DNA of 64,000 nucleotides from Micromonospora sp. Llam0 (GTDB lineage Bacteria > Actinomycetota > Actinomycetes > Mycobacteriales > Micromonosporaceae): positions 1,984,001 through 2,048,000 of the forward strand of contig NZ_RJJY01000002.1 of NCBI RefSeq assembly GCF_003751085.1. Reading direction: 5' to 3'. The notes below the pieces were generated by a model. The model searched no databases. It had not been told where the DNA came from and saw only the letters and a program-made list of their open reading frames with translations. The stretch's first letter is position 1. Each line of letters starts with the position of its first letter. A program made the position numbers and the translations under genes. This document shows positions 1 through 8,538 of this stretch, one piece after another.

Positions 1-271
1 GGGGTAGAAGCGGTACCTGAACGCCCGCTTCACGGTCCTGGACACAGTCCACAGTCTAGCGATTCGGTCGTGAGCCGTGGGGTGGCGTGTGGGGTGGACG
101 CCGATCCGCCTTGGCGGCGGATCGGCTTTCCCTGCCCTGCTCCGCAGGAGTTCCGTTTCCTCCCCGGCCGCAACGCCGGAGTATCCACGGAAGGACTCTG
201 ATGACGCCACCGTGACGCAGCTCCGCACCATGGTCACACCCGAGCGGAGATCCGATCACGAGGAGCGCAAC

Positions 272-1222
272 ATGATCAGCAGGGTGTGGCGGCGGCGGAT
301 GGCCGTCCTGTCGGCCACGGCAGTCACGCTGACCGGTACGACGCTGACCGGCGGGACGCTGACCGGCGGAACCGGGAGCCCGGCGGCAGCGGCCCGGCCG
401 GGCGAGCTGCCGGTCCTGGCCGTACTCACCAGCGACCACGACCGCAGCAGGGTCAAGACCGTCACCGCGCACTGCCCTGACCCGGGGCAGTCGGTCTACG
501 GAGCGGGTGCCCGGATCATCGGCGGCGCTGGTGGCGTCGTACTCACCGCGATGGCCCCCGACCAGACGCTGTCGTCGGTCACCGTCGCGGCCGCCGCTCG
601 GACCGGTCACGACAGTGCCTGGTCGGTGTCCGCGTACGCCGTCTGCGACGTCTCGTCCGAGCCGCCGGAGCGTACGGCGGCGACCGCCGTCGACAGCGCC
701 ACCGCCACCGCCACCTGCCCCGACCGGACGCAGGTTACCGGTACCGGTTTCCGGGTTGACGCCGACGTAGACCTGTCGTACGTCGACGAGGTGGCACCCG
801 ACCGGGATCTGCGCCGAGTCCGGGTACACGCCGGCGGCAGTACGCCGACCCGGGTCGTCGCGTACGCGATCTGCAAACGCCCGACCGCAGTCGACGGCTC
901 GCTCGGCACCCGACTGACCGCGACGACCGCGACCGACGGCGCCTGGCCGAAGACGGCCATCGTCGACGCCTCCGGCACCGACCAGCGGGTGTACGGCGTC
1001 GGCGCGTCGGTCCGAGGCCAGGGCGTGCTGTTCCTCACCGCGCTCGTCCCCGACCCGCTGCGGAACCTGGCCGGTGCGCGGGCCGACCGGGGCACCGGTC
1101 CGGCCGGAGCGGGGCCGCTGCGGCACGACCTGGACGGCAGGCACAGCGACGGTGTGCTCGGTGACGATGCGGAGGGCGAGCTGACCGGCTACGGCATCCT
1201 GCTCCATCCCACCTTTCACTGA
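272..1222 (+). CDS. Secreted repeat protein of unknown function
   Basis: I do not recognise a named family. The ATG at 272 is chosen because AGGAG lies just upstream and the first residues (MISRVWRRRMAVLSATAVTL) form a signal peptide with a basic n-region, followed by Thr/Gly-rich sequence and an Ala-rich cleavage area near residue 40. The mature part holds three degenerate units of about 80-90 residues, each with a CPD-like or equivalent start, a VYGxGA or VTGTGF motif, a short acidic stretch before AxxPD and an end like AYAxC. The first two units carry paired Cys that could form disulfides; the third lacks them. An in-frame extension to 77 has no signal-like start and is less likely. 316 residues. 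Probably exported; function unknown. Confidence 0.75.
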   Translation: MISRVWRRRMAVLSATAVTLTGTTLTGGTLTGGTGSPAAAARPGELPVLAVLTSDHDRSRVKTVTAHCPDPGQSVYGAGARIIGGAGGVVLTAMAPDQTLSSVTVAAAARTGHDSAWSVSAYAVCDVSSEPPERTAATAVDSATATATCPDRTQVTGTGFRVDADVDLSYVDEVAPDRDLRRVRVHAGGSTPTRVVAYAICKRPTAVDGSLGTRLTATTATDGAWPKTAIVDASGTDQRVYGVGASVRGQGVLFLTALVPDPLRNLAGARADRGTGPAGAGPLRHDLDGRHSDGVLGDDAEGELTGYGILLHPTFH

Positions 1223-1257
1223 GTCTGTCCCACATTCCACTGCGTCCGTGCCACGTT

Positions 1258-4255
1258 TCACCGAGCGACGCGGGGCTGCGGCCGGGCCGGCACCAGCAGG
1301 GTCCGGTCCGGTGGCCGCACCCCGATCGCCCGCATCGCCTCGGCGTACCGGTCGAAGGCACGGCGGGCCTCGCCGTGCTGACCCGCCGCGACCAGGGCGC
1401 GGACCAGCGCGCAGTGGGCCGGCTCGTCATACGGTCCCGCTCCAGCACCCGCAGCAGGTAGCCGGTCGCGGCGGCCGGTCCGGCGACGGTCCGACTCGTC
1501 CGGGCCAGCATGCGCAGCAGACTCAGGTACGCCGCCCGCACCTCCTCCCGCAACGGACGGGACCAGTCGTCGTATGGTTCGTCCTCGAAAACGTCCGCGC
1601 GGTACTCCCGGTCGGCGGCGAGGAACATCGCCCGCGCCTGCGCCGTCATCCCCCGCTCCAGGAGCCGGCGGCCGTGGCCCACCTGTGCCAGGAAGTCCTC
1701 CACGTCGACCCGCACGGCCGTCAGGTCCAAGGCGATGCTGCCCTGATCGGCGACGATGAACCGGTCGGAACCGAAGTCCTTCGCCGGGTCGAGGACGGCA
1801 CGGACGATGGACAGCAGCACCGACAGCCGGTGTCCGGTGCGTTCCGGGTCGTCCGCCGGCCACAGCAGCTCGCTCAACTCGCTGCGGGGTACCGGCCGGC
1901 CGCGTCTCGCGACCAGGATCCGAAGCAGGTCCCGGGCCTTGCGGGACTGCCACCGCGAAACCGGCACGGGTCGTCCGGAGAGCCGGACCTCGAACCGGCC
2001 CAGTGCCCGGACGACGACTTCGCCGACTGCGGTCGGCCCGGTACCGGGGGTCGAGCCGGCACCGGGGGTTGGCCGGGCGTAGGTCGCGGCCAGGATCGCC
2101 GGCCGGTCCGCCCGAGCGCTGGCCGCCGCCAGCCGCTCCGCCGCCAACAGCCCGCCGAGCCGGTCGTCGGTGCTGACGGCCGGCAGCTGACCGAGGGCGA
2201 CAAGGAGGCGGGCCGCCTCCACCTCCGCCCCGGCACCGGTCCAGATCGCGTACGCCTCGCGCAGCGCGTCGCGTACCCGGGCAGGCTCGGTCTCGGCGGC
2301 GGCGCGCAACTCCAACGCGTCGGCCAGCCCGGCGCGGTCCCGCTGTGCCCCCGCCACCCGGGCCGCCTCGTCCGCGAACGCTGCGGCGCCGGCGGTGTCG
2401 CCGTCGTACCGCGCCACCCAGCCCTGCGCCAGCAGGGCCGGCACCATGATCTCCTCGGCGGCGAGGTCCCTGGCCCGTTCGGCGTGGACGGCGGCCGCCT
2501 TGACGTCGTCGGGCAGTACCGCCAGCGCCAGCCCGGCCAGCGCCGGCACCAGGACATAGGTGTTACCGGTGTCCTCACCAACCCGGACCGCTTCCTCGTA
2601 CCCGGCGCGGGCCTGCTCCCACCAGCCCCGACGGCGATACAGTTCAGCCAGTCCCAGTACGGCGTTCGCGAACCGGCGGGACCCTTTGCGCTGGTAGTGC
2701 GCCATTGCGGTCTCGTACCGCGCCGCTGCCTCGTCGTAGCGCCCGAGCATCGCCAGCGCATCGGCTTCGTTGCTGGTGGCGATGGCGCGCAGGCTCGGCG
2801 AGGCGGCGACGGCCGCGTACCGGGCGGACAGTTGCGCGGCCGCCAGCGCCTGCGCGTACCGCGCCGTGCGCAGCAGCTGGTAGGTGCGGTTGGTGTGGAT
2901 CCGGGTCAGCAGCAGGACATCGCCGGTACGCTCGGCGATCGGCTGGGCCAGCGCGAAGTGTTCCTCGCTGCCGGCAGCAGCGGCCGTCGTCACCGCCCGC
3001 CGGGCGTACCCGGTGGCGGTCTGCACCGCGCCGGCCAGCAGCTGAGCGTGCGCGGTCCAGGCCAGCAGCAGAGCCATCTCGGCCGGCGGGGACGGCCGGT
3101 CCCGGCCACGGGCGAAGGTCTCCAGCGCCGCCTGGGCGTCACCACGCTGGTAGTGGATCCGCCCCGCCCGCCAGGCCAGGCCGGCGTCCCAGTCGGACCC
3201 GGCTGCGGCCACCGCGTCGTACGCCCGTTCGGCCGCGGTCAGATCGCCACTGGTACGCAACGCGTCGCCGAGCAGCAGCCGCAGTCGCCGGGTGACGCGA
3301 GGCTCGGGCAGCGCGGCGACCAGCTCCACGACCTCGCCCGCCTGCCCGGCGGCGAGCATCCGGTCGCCATGCTCGGTCAGGACTCGGACGGCCGCCGCGT
3401 CGGTGCCGGCCTGCAGGTAGGCGCGGGCCGCAGCCACCGGCGGTCCGTGTTGGTCGTACCAGGCGGCGGCTGCGGCGAGATCGGTGTGCCGCCGGGCCGG
3501 TTGCCGCTGCCGGGCCGACTGACCCTGCCGAGTCGGCGGCTGCTGCGGCGCAGCAACCGTACGGTCTCCGTCGCCTGCCGGTGCCCGAGCGCCCGACCCA
3601 GCTCGGCGCTGAACGGTGTCAGGTCGGCGGCGCAGCGCAGCAGCCGGACCGCCGCCGACGGCAGTCCGGCCAGCACCACACCCACCAGGTACGTCTGTAG
3701 TGGACCGCCGGGCTGGCTGACGGTCGGCACCAGGTCGCCCGACGGCACCCCGTCCAGCCGTAGCGTCTCGGCGGTCAGCGCGACGAGCGCCGGCCAACCG
3801 CCGGTCGCCCCGTACACCTGGTCGGCCAGGGCCGGATCGGACAGTCCGTGTTCAGCGGCGAGGAGGTCGCCGACCTCCTCCGGGGTGAGCGCCAGATCGG
3901 CCGGACCGAGCTCCTGCCACCCGCACCGACCTACCCAGCCGGGCGCCGTGGCAGCCGGCGGCCAGCGACTGGACAGCACCACCGTCGCGGCGTACGGCAG
4001 GTCGTCGACAGCCGCTGCCAGGGCCTGCACCGCCTCGGCGGACAGCCGGGGCAAATCGTCGACGACCAGCGGGCGGTCCTCGACGAACGCCCGGATCTCA
4101 TCGACCAGCCGTTGCGATGTCACCTCCGGCCCGCGCCACCAGCGCACGCCCGACGGCGGAAACCAGCGGCGCAGCGCGGTGGTCTTGCCGTAACCGGCGG
4201 CGGCGACCACGATCCGGCAATCCGGACCTTGCCGCCCCGGCCCTGACGAACGCAC
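1258..4255 (-). pseudogene. MalT-like ATPase/TPR/SARP regulator, split by two frameshifts
   Basis: Three consecutive reading frames together spell one large regulator of about 1000 residues. The 5' part (about 3520-4255) is a STAND-type ATPase with Walker A AAAGYGKT and Walker B PLVVDD. The middle (about 2150-3500) is TPR-like helical repeats. The 3' part (about 1258-2040) is an OmpR-type winged helix plus a BTAD domain, i.e. a SARP output domain. The frame changes near 3500-3570 and near 1433. At 1433 restoring one base gives the canonical BTAD reading ERDPYDEPAH followed by ALVRALVAAGQ; the first break is also repaired by one added base. Both look like single-base deletions, so this is either a decayed gene or sequence error. 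The N-terminal start is uncertain; a stop lies just upstream of 4255. Confidence 0.75.
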
Positions 4256-4451
4256 CGCTGCTCACCTGCCTCTCCGGCAGAGACGGGCTCGTCCCTCTCC
4301 GGCAGGAACAGGCTGCGCGGGCCCGCTGCCGGCGGCAAGACCTCTGTCGACAATCCGGCTGTGACGCGGCGCTGAGCCGACCGTGACCGCCGTTCCGATC
4401 CTGATTACGCCGGTCACGGACGGCGCGACCGGCAGAGCAGAAGGAGGAACG

Positions 4452-5033
4452 GTGCGAAGGCACGTAGGTATCGGAACCCTGGTGGCGGTCGCCACGGCAG
4501 TCGCGGTAGTCGGTCCAGTCGGACCGGCCGCCGCCACCCACACCTGTGACGGCGAGCCGGTTACCATCAGCGGCTCCGGCACGATCAACGGGACGAGCGG
4601 ACGGGATGTGATCCGAGGCTCGTCCGGCAGCGACATCATCGACGGCCGGGGCGGCAACGACGTCATCTGTGCCGGCGGTGGGGTGGACGCCGTCTACGGT
4701 GGTCAGGGCGCCGACCGCATCTTCGGAGAGGGCGGAGCCGACTTCCTGTGGGGTGAGGGCCTCGGTGTCGTGGTGACCGGCGGCGCCGACGAGATCTGGG
4801 GTGGCACCGGCGACGACACCATCTACGGCCAGGTCGGGGGCGACACCCTGCGTGGCAACGAGGACAACGACGACATCTACGGCGGGGATGGGCCCGACAC
4901 CATCTTCGGCGGGATCAACATGGCCGAGACCAGCGGCGCACAACTCGACGCCTGCTACGGCAACAGCGGCAACGACACCATCCGGTCCGGGTTGACCGGC
5001 CACCCGAACGAATGCGAGGTCGTCGTCGACTGA
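4452..5033 (+). CDS. Secreted RTX-type calcium-binding repeat protein
   Basis: GTG at 4452 is preceded by AAGGAGG and begins a signal peptide (VRRHVGIGTLVAVATAVAVV, cleavage probably after AAA). The mature 160 or so residues contain hemolysin-type nonapeptide repeats of the GGxGxDxhh kind: GRGGNDVI, GGQGADRIF, GEGGADFLW, GGTGDDTIYG, GGDGPDTIFGG and SGNDTI. Such repeats bind Ca2+ and fold as parallel beta rolls. No catalytic domain is present; the protein is just repeats with a few Cys (ICA, CYG, NECE). 193 residues. Followed directly by a strong palindromic terminator. A start at 4383 is possible but has no ribosome binding site. Function beyond calcium binding is unknown. Confidence 0.8.
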   Translation: MRRHVGIGTLVAVATAVAVVGPVGPAAATHTCDGEPVTISGSGTINGTSGRDVIRGSSGSDIIDGRGGNDVICAGGGVDAVYGGQGADRIFGEGGADFLWGEGLGVVVTGGADEIWGGTGDDTIYGQVGGDTLRGNEDNDDIYGGDGPDTIFGGINMAETSGAQLDACYGNSGNDTIRSGLTGHPNECEVVVD

Positions 5034-5043
5034 CCACTGGCAC

Positions 5044-5073
5044 CGGTGACGGGGCGGTACCGCCCCGTCACCG
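5044..5073 (+). terminator. 30-bp perfect palindrome, terminator of RTX gene
   Basis: A perfect 30-bp inverted repeat centred on TA (arms CGGTGACGGGGCGGT and its complement), 10 bases after the RTX stop codon and 31 bases before the AICE left boundary. No T-tract, as usual for high-GC actinobacterial terminators. Confidence 0.7.
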
Positions 5074-5104
5074 ACACGGGTGCGTGTGCCTGCTGTCGCG
5101 TTCT

Positions 5105-5135
5105 GTGGAGCCAAGGGGACTCGAACCCCTAACCC
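5105..5135. repeat. attL, 31-bp copy of tRNA-Ala 3' end
   Basis: Identical over 31 bases to 18137-18167, which covers the T-arm and 3' acceptor strand of the tRNA-Ala gene plus one flanking base. This is the junction made by site-specific integration. The tRNA remnant here lacks the 5' half and anticodon, so it is not a gene. Confidence 0.9.
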
Positions 5136-5235
5136 GCGTCCGGGCTGCGGATCGGGTCAAACCGGGCGGGTCGGCTCGCTGGCCTGCGGCGGGTTCCTCG
5201 ATGTCTCTCGGCCCCTCGCAGCCGCTTCGGGCCTC

Positions 5236-5258
5236 GTTTGTACCGACGTTGTCGTAGT
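5236..5258 (+). repeat. Candidate integrase arm site, left end
   Basis: A 23-bp sequence starting GTTTGTAC and ending TAGT that matches 18071-18093 at 18 of 23 positions in the same orientation. Each copy has two TTGT units 11 bp apart, one helical turn. Its presence just inside both element ends suggests Int or Xis arm-type binding sites. Confidence 0.45.
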
Positions 5259-5323
5259 TGATCATGGCCGACCCGGTGGACCTGCTGTCACCGTCGGGTA
5301 CGGCGGCCGACGCGCGGCTTCGC

Positions 5324-5332
5324 TGGTATATT
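5324..5332 (+). promoter_or_regulatory. Extended -10 promoter, leaderless start
   Basis: TGGTATATT fits the extended -10 pattern TGnTATAnT. It ends 7 bases before the ATG at 5340, so the predicted transcription start falls on or next to the A of ATG, giving a leaderless mRNA. There is no ribosome binding site in this gap, which supports the reading. No clear -35. Confidence 0.5.
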
Positions 5333-5339
5333 TTCTGGC

Positions 5340-5954
5340 ATGTTTTCGTACCCATCCTTCCGTGAGGTCTGCGACTCCCTGGGAGACAAGGTCTTGACGG
5401 GCATCAGCAAGTCGGCAGCAGGAACCGCACAGGACCTTCGCCTGTACCGCAGAACCTTCCCTACCTGGGTGGCACGAGGCAGCGAACGCGGGCTCGCGAA
5501 CTGGATCCACGACCGCATGTGGGACCACCTCACAGTGCAACTGGATGGGATACCGAACGTGAACATCCACGACCACGAACCGACACGAGAGATCACGGTG
5601 GGCTGGCAGCACCGGCTTCGAGTCAAGCGCCACAGCTCGTCAGGTGTCGTTCGGACCTATCCGACCCCTACCGCGCTTGAGTTCATGTTCCAAGGGCAGC
5701 TTGCCCTAGAGGGACTTGAGGAGATTCGACTGATAACAGGGTATATGTGGGACTCTGATCTCCGGCAAGTCGGGGTCCCGGTGATCTCGCTCCGGGACGG
5801 ACGTGACAAGATCATATGGCTGGAGGAGCTCCCTCCGGCCGATGAGTCGGGTGACACTGGCACCTTGGACCTCACTCCACCACCAACGGACGGGCCAATC
5901 GCCCCGGTGGTCGACATCAATAGGCCGTCCGCGAAGGAGGCTGAGCCCGAATGA
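5340..5954 (+). CDS. Unknown protein paired with HTH-ImmA/IrrE protein
   Basis: I do not recognise the family. 204 residues, no signal peptide or membrane segment. The first 170 residues look like a compact alpha/beta domain; visible features are WIHDRMWDHL near residue 60, NVNIHDHEP near 75-83 and IIWLEELPP near 160. The last 35 residues are Asp/Pro-rich and probably disordered. The stop overlaps the start of the HTH-ImmA gene by 4 bases (ATGA), so the two are co-translated. Cargo at AICE ends next to an HTH-metalloprotease regulator is often a toxin or defence effector; here that is inference. Start chosen at ATG 5340 because of the leaderless promoter. Confidence 0.75.
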   Translation: MFSYPSFREVCDSLGDKVLTGISKSAAGTAQDLRLYRRTFPTWVARGSERGLANWIHDRMWDHLTVQLDGIPNVNIHDHEPTREITVGWQHRLRVKRHSSSGVVRTYPTPTALEFMFQGQLALEGLEEIRLITGYMWDSDLRQVGVPVISLRDGRDKIIWLEELPPADESGDTGTLDLTPPPTDGPIAPVVDINRPSAKEAEPE

Positions 5955-6991
5955 ACTACCTCGGCGAGGCTCTTATGACAGCTCGCCGGGCACGCGGACT
6001 CACGCAGGAAGAGTTGGCAATTATGGCGGGGGTCACTCAGGCCGCCCTTTCACGCTACGAGCACGACCAACGGGAACCAGACGAAGATGTCTTGGCAGCA
6101 CTTGCGGGGGCGCTCGGTGTGACAGCTGACTTTCTTCGCGGGACCGGACGCGTGAACGGCGCGATGGCGATCGACGCCCACATGCGACGCCAGGCAACCG
6201 TCAAGCCCACGATTTGGCGAAGACTTGAAGCAAAACTAAACATGTACAGGATGCACACTCGCCACCTTTTCGAAGAAGTGTCGCTACATGCCGATCAACG
6301 CATTCCGACCTTCGATCCAATCGACGTTGATCCTGCCGCAGCAGCACGCCTTGTTAGAATGCAGTGGCGACTACCAACCGGACCCGTTCGCCACCTTGTT
6401 CGTTGGCTTGAGGCTGCTGGATGCCTGGTCTTGGAAGAGGACTTCGGCACGCCGCGCATCGATGGATTATCGCAATGGATTGGCGATCATCCCATTATGC
6501 TAATAAATCTCCGCGCACCTACAGATCGCAAGCGCCTCACACTCTCACACGAACTGGGCCACCTCGTCCTACACTCATCCCACGTCTCGCCAGAGATCGA
6601 GCGCGAAGCGAATGCTTTTGCCGCCGAATTTCTAATGCCCGGAGATGTAATTCGCCCACAACTACGACAATTGTCACTCGGTCGACTCGTAGATCTAAAG
6701 CGCGAGTGGGGCGTTTCAATGCAGGCAATTATTGAGCGCGCATCGAGCCTTGGAACAATTCAGCCGACAGCGCGCACAAACCTCTATAAGCAGTTGAGCG
6801 CGAAGGGCTGGCGCACACAAGAGCCGGCGAGTGACGAGATCGCACCCGAACATCCTCACTTACCCAGCAGCATCGGGACGATGCTCTCAGAAAAGGGTTT
6901 CACCGCGCAGCAAATTGCCGCTATTGCTGGGTTTGATGAAGGCGAAGAGCATCCTTTCCGACCACCCAGCCGCATTCTGCGTGCCGTTTAG
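5951..6991 (+). CDS. XRE-type HTH regulator with ImmA/IrrE metallopeptidase domain
   Basis: 346 residues. Residues 5-60 are an XRE helix-turn-helix (ARRARGLTQEELAIMAGVTQ, then ALSRYEHDQREP). The central region holds an ImmA/IrrE (DUF955) zinc peptidase with HELGH near residue 200 and the downstream EREANAFAAEFLMP motif that supplies the third ligand. Proteins of this design usually cleave or bind a partner repressor or antitoxin, or act as the antitoxin of a two-gene unit. Translationally coupled to the upstream 204-residue protein. The 3' two thirds (from about 6220) is AT-richer than its surroundings, with codons such as ATA, CTA, AAT and ATT that neighbours avoid, a sign of recent acquisition. 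Substrate unknown. Confidence 0.9.
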   Translation: MNYLGEALMTARRARGLTQEELAIMAGVTQAALSRYEHDQREPDEDVLAALAGALGVTADFLRGTGRVNGAMAIDAHMRRQATVKPTIWRRLEAKLNMYRMHTRHLFEEVSLHADQRIPTFDPIDVDPAAAARLVRMQWRLPTGPVRHLVRWLEAAGCLVLEEDFGTPRIDGLSQWIGDHPIMLINLRAPTDRKRLTLSHELGHLVLHSSHVSPEIEREANAFAAEFLMPGDVIRPQLRQLSLGRLVDLKREWGVSMQAIIERASSLGTIQPTARTNLYKQLSAKGWRTQEPASDEIAPEHPHLPSSIGTMLSEKGFTAQQIAAIAGFDEGEEHPFRPPSRILRAV

Positions 6992-7509
6992 AAATCACAA
7001 GTGATCTCCCCGTCCCGTCTGCCGTCGACTCACCCAACGGGATTCGGGCCACGCGCTCAGGGCGCATGCAGAGTGTTTATACGTCTGACCCTTGGTCACC
7101 CTGAGGTCGGTCGGCTTTGCCTTGCCTAGGCTCGACAGTGGCGGGCTCCTCAACTACATGGCGCGGCGCGGCGGGCGGTTGCCCGGCGGTGACGGTGGTT
7201 TTCCGCCCCGGCCGCGTAGCGGTCCGGGGCGGCTTGCCGCCGGGCGGTGTTCCGCCCGCGCGCCGCGCTGGGCGCGGCGCCTTGATCCAGTACAGAACTA
7301 TTCGGCAACGTGGGAAGCAGTGACTGCGGGTTGCTGCTGCTGGTACGCGGCCCTGCGCAAGCGGCAGAAGATTTAGGTTGCTGACGGTCTTCCGAGAGTG
7401 CTGCCGACGTAGGTCGGGACCAAGCCGACCCGCACCGCAGCCGCGCCAGCGGCGAGGAGCGGAAGCGGCGCGGTAGTTGGGTTGACCATGACTCGCGTCA
7501 ACGGCGACG
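6992..7509. other. Non-coding AICE segment with hairpin array
   Basis: 518 bases without a convincing gene; the 94-codon frame at 7092-7376 has no ribosome binding site and low-complexity translation. It contains three consecutive stem-loops (separate entry) and a 6-bp GGTCGG/CCGACC hairpin at 7412-7430. It separates the left cargo from the regulatory/transfer genes and is a reasonable place for a cis-acting transfer locus (clt) or terminators. Confidence 0.5.
7203..7280. repeat. Three tandem GC-rich stem-loops
   Basis: Stem 1, 7203-7232: CCGCCCCGG arms with an inner CCGC/GCGG stem, one bulged base and a GTA loop. Stem 2, 7241-7258: 7-bp arms CGGGCGG with a TGTT loop. Stem 3, 7260-7280: 9-bp arms GCGCCGCGC with a TGG loop. 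They are separated by 8 and 1 bases only. Confidence 0.65.
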
Positions 7510-8025
7510 TCAGGTCACGCGGTGGTGCTGGGCCTGGTCCTCGTCGGCGGTGACGGTGGCGCTGCGGTAGTCGATTCCGCGTAGCTCAGTGCGGGCGTCA
7601 ACGAGGGTCGCCGCGATGGTTCGGGCTGTTTGGATGGCTGCGGTGAGGTCGTGGGCGTGGATGGGGATGTGGACGATGTAGCGGCGTTGCGCGCCGGAGT
7701 CGCTGGCGGCGGTCGCTCGGTCTGCGTCGTTCTGGTGGGCGCTGTCGGCGCTGTGCGGGGCGGGTGTTGGTCGGGTGTGGGTGCCTCGGCCGTGTTCGGT
7801 GGTGACGAGTCCGTCTTGTCGTAGGGCGTTGATGGCGGCGCGGATGGTGCCGCGTGCGACGTTGAACTCTTTGGCGAGTGCGGTTTCTGCGGGTAGGAGT
7901 GCGCCGGGTGGTATGGCGCCGCTGGTGATGCGGTCGCGGAGTTGGTCGGCTACGCGGCGGTAGCGGGGTGTTCCGTAGTGCGGGGTTGGCACTTGTGTCA
8001 CGTTACCTGTCTGTTGTGTAGTCAA
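7510..8025 (-). CDS. KorSA-like GntR-family repressor
   Basis: 171 residues. Residues 16-85 form a GntR winged helix: YRRVADQLRDRITSGAIPPG, then LPAETALAKEFNVARGTIRAAINALRQDGLV and a GRGTHT wing. The C-terminal 85 residues are short, Asp/Ala-rich then alpha/beta (RRYIVHIPIHAHDL), without a UTRA or FadR domain. Size, family and place in the element match KorSA of pSAM2, which represses its own gene and pra to keep the element integrated. Upstream of its start is a sequence (8068-8086) closely related to the inverted pair over the pra promoter, supporting this role. Transcribed away from the transfer genes. Confidence 0.8.
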   Translation of the reverse strand: MTTQQTGNVTQVPTPHYGTPRYRRVADQLRDRITSGAIPPGALLPAETALAKEFNVARGTIRAAINALRQDGLVTTEHGRGTHTRPTPAPHSADSAHQNDADRATAASDSGAQRRYIVHIPIHAHDLTAAIQTARTIAATLVDARTELRGIDYRSATVTADEDQAQHHRVT

Positions 8026-8053
8026 GTGCCGTCTGGCTGCTCGTTTCTACGTC

Positions 8054-8086
8054 TGGACAACAGGTCCACTTGTAGGTACGTTTCCC
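8054..8086. promoter_or_regulatory. Candidate KorSA operator upstream of its own gene
   Basis: Two signals lie here, 29-61 bases upstream of the repressor start. TGGAC-N5-GTCCA is an inverted repeat at 8054-8068. The segment 8068-8086, beginning ACTTGTAG, matches 15 of 19 positions of the right half-operator over the pra promoter (11312-11332, minus strand). Confidence 0.5.
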
Positions 8087-8166
8087 TGTGTGTGGTCGGG
8101 TTAGCCGCTCGTGATCAAGGGGTTGGCTGCGTTCGGCGTCCCGGCCACACGCTCGCGTACTGCCTG

Positions 8167-8341
8167 TCAGCACCTCCTATGTGGTGGGGGTGCGGGTGGT
8201 GTGCGTCCTGGTCGGGGTGCGGCGTTACCCGACTCCGCCCGCCGGGCGGTGCGCCGTGTCTCGCGGTGGGGCCGGCGGCTCTGTGCGTTCCCCCCGTTGC
8301 GTGTGGGGTCGCCGGTCTCCTGTCAGCGTGGGAGGTGCTGA
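8167..8341 (+). promoter_or_regulatory. Long-range inverted repeat covering a ribosome binding site
   Basis: TCAGCACCTCC at 8167-8177 is exactly complementary to GGAGGTGCTGA at 8331-8341, which contains the ribosome binding site of the small gene starting at 8344. Wobble pairs could extend the duplex a few bases toward the loop. If transcribed together the pairing would hide the site. The 8026-8343 gap otherwise holds the repressor operator region and no recognisable gene. Confidence 0.4.
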
Positions 8342-8343
8342 TC

Positions 8344-8538
8344 ATGAAAGCTTCGCGGACATGTCTGGTGGCGTGGTGGCGTCGTCGACGTCGGACCGGC
8401 CCGACTGTGCGGGCGGTGGCTCGTGTCGTTCCTGGGTGGGCGGTGGAGCCGACCCGGGTGTCTCCGCTGGTGGTGGGTGCGCCGTTGTTGACGGTGGGTC
8501 AGCGGTTCCGGGCTGCTGGTGGGCGGTGGTCGCGGTGA
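8344..8538 (+). CDS. Small basic AICE protein
   Basis: 64 residues beginning MKASRTCLVAWWRRRRRTG. ATG at 8344 has the strong site GGGAGGTG 6-7 bases upstream, and the stop overlaps the GTG start of the next gene as GTGA, so it is translationally coupled. The N-terminal half is rich in Arg and Trp; the C-terminal half is hydrophobic (PLVVGAPLLTVGQRF). No family recognised. The main argument for reality is the ribosome binding site plus the exact overlap. Confidence 0.55.
   Translation: MKASRTCLVAWWRRRRRTGPTVRAVARVVPGWAVEPTRVSPLVVGAPLLTVGQRFRAAGGRWSR

Noticed and set aside
1248-4193. 981-codon open frame on the plus strand
   Set aside because: It is the complement of the MalT/SARP regulator; translation is Arg/Gly/Pro-rich with no domain, a common GC-rich shadow.
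5105-5135. Possible second tRNA-Ala
   Set aside because: Only the T-arm and 3' acceptor strand are present; no 5' half or anticodon. It is the attL copy.
7092-7376. 94-codon frame in the AICE
   Set aside because: No ribosome binding site, low-complexity translation, and it runs through the hairpin array.
7942-8343. Upstream extension of the 64-residue small protein
   Set aside because: It would cross the repressor operator and has no start signal; ATG 8344 has a strong site.
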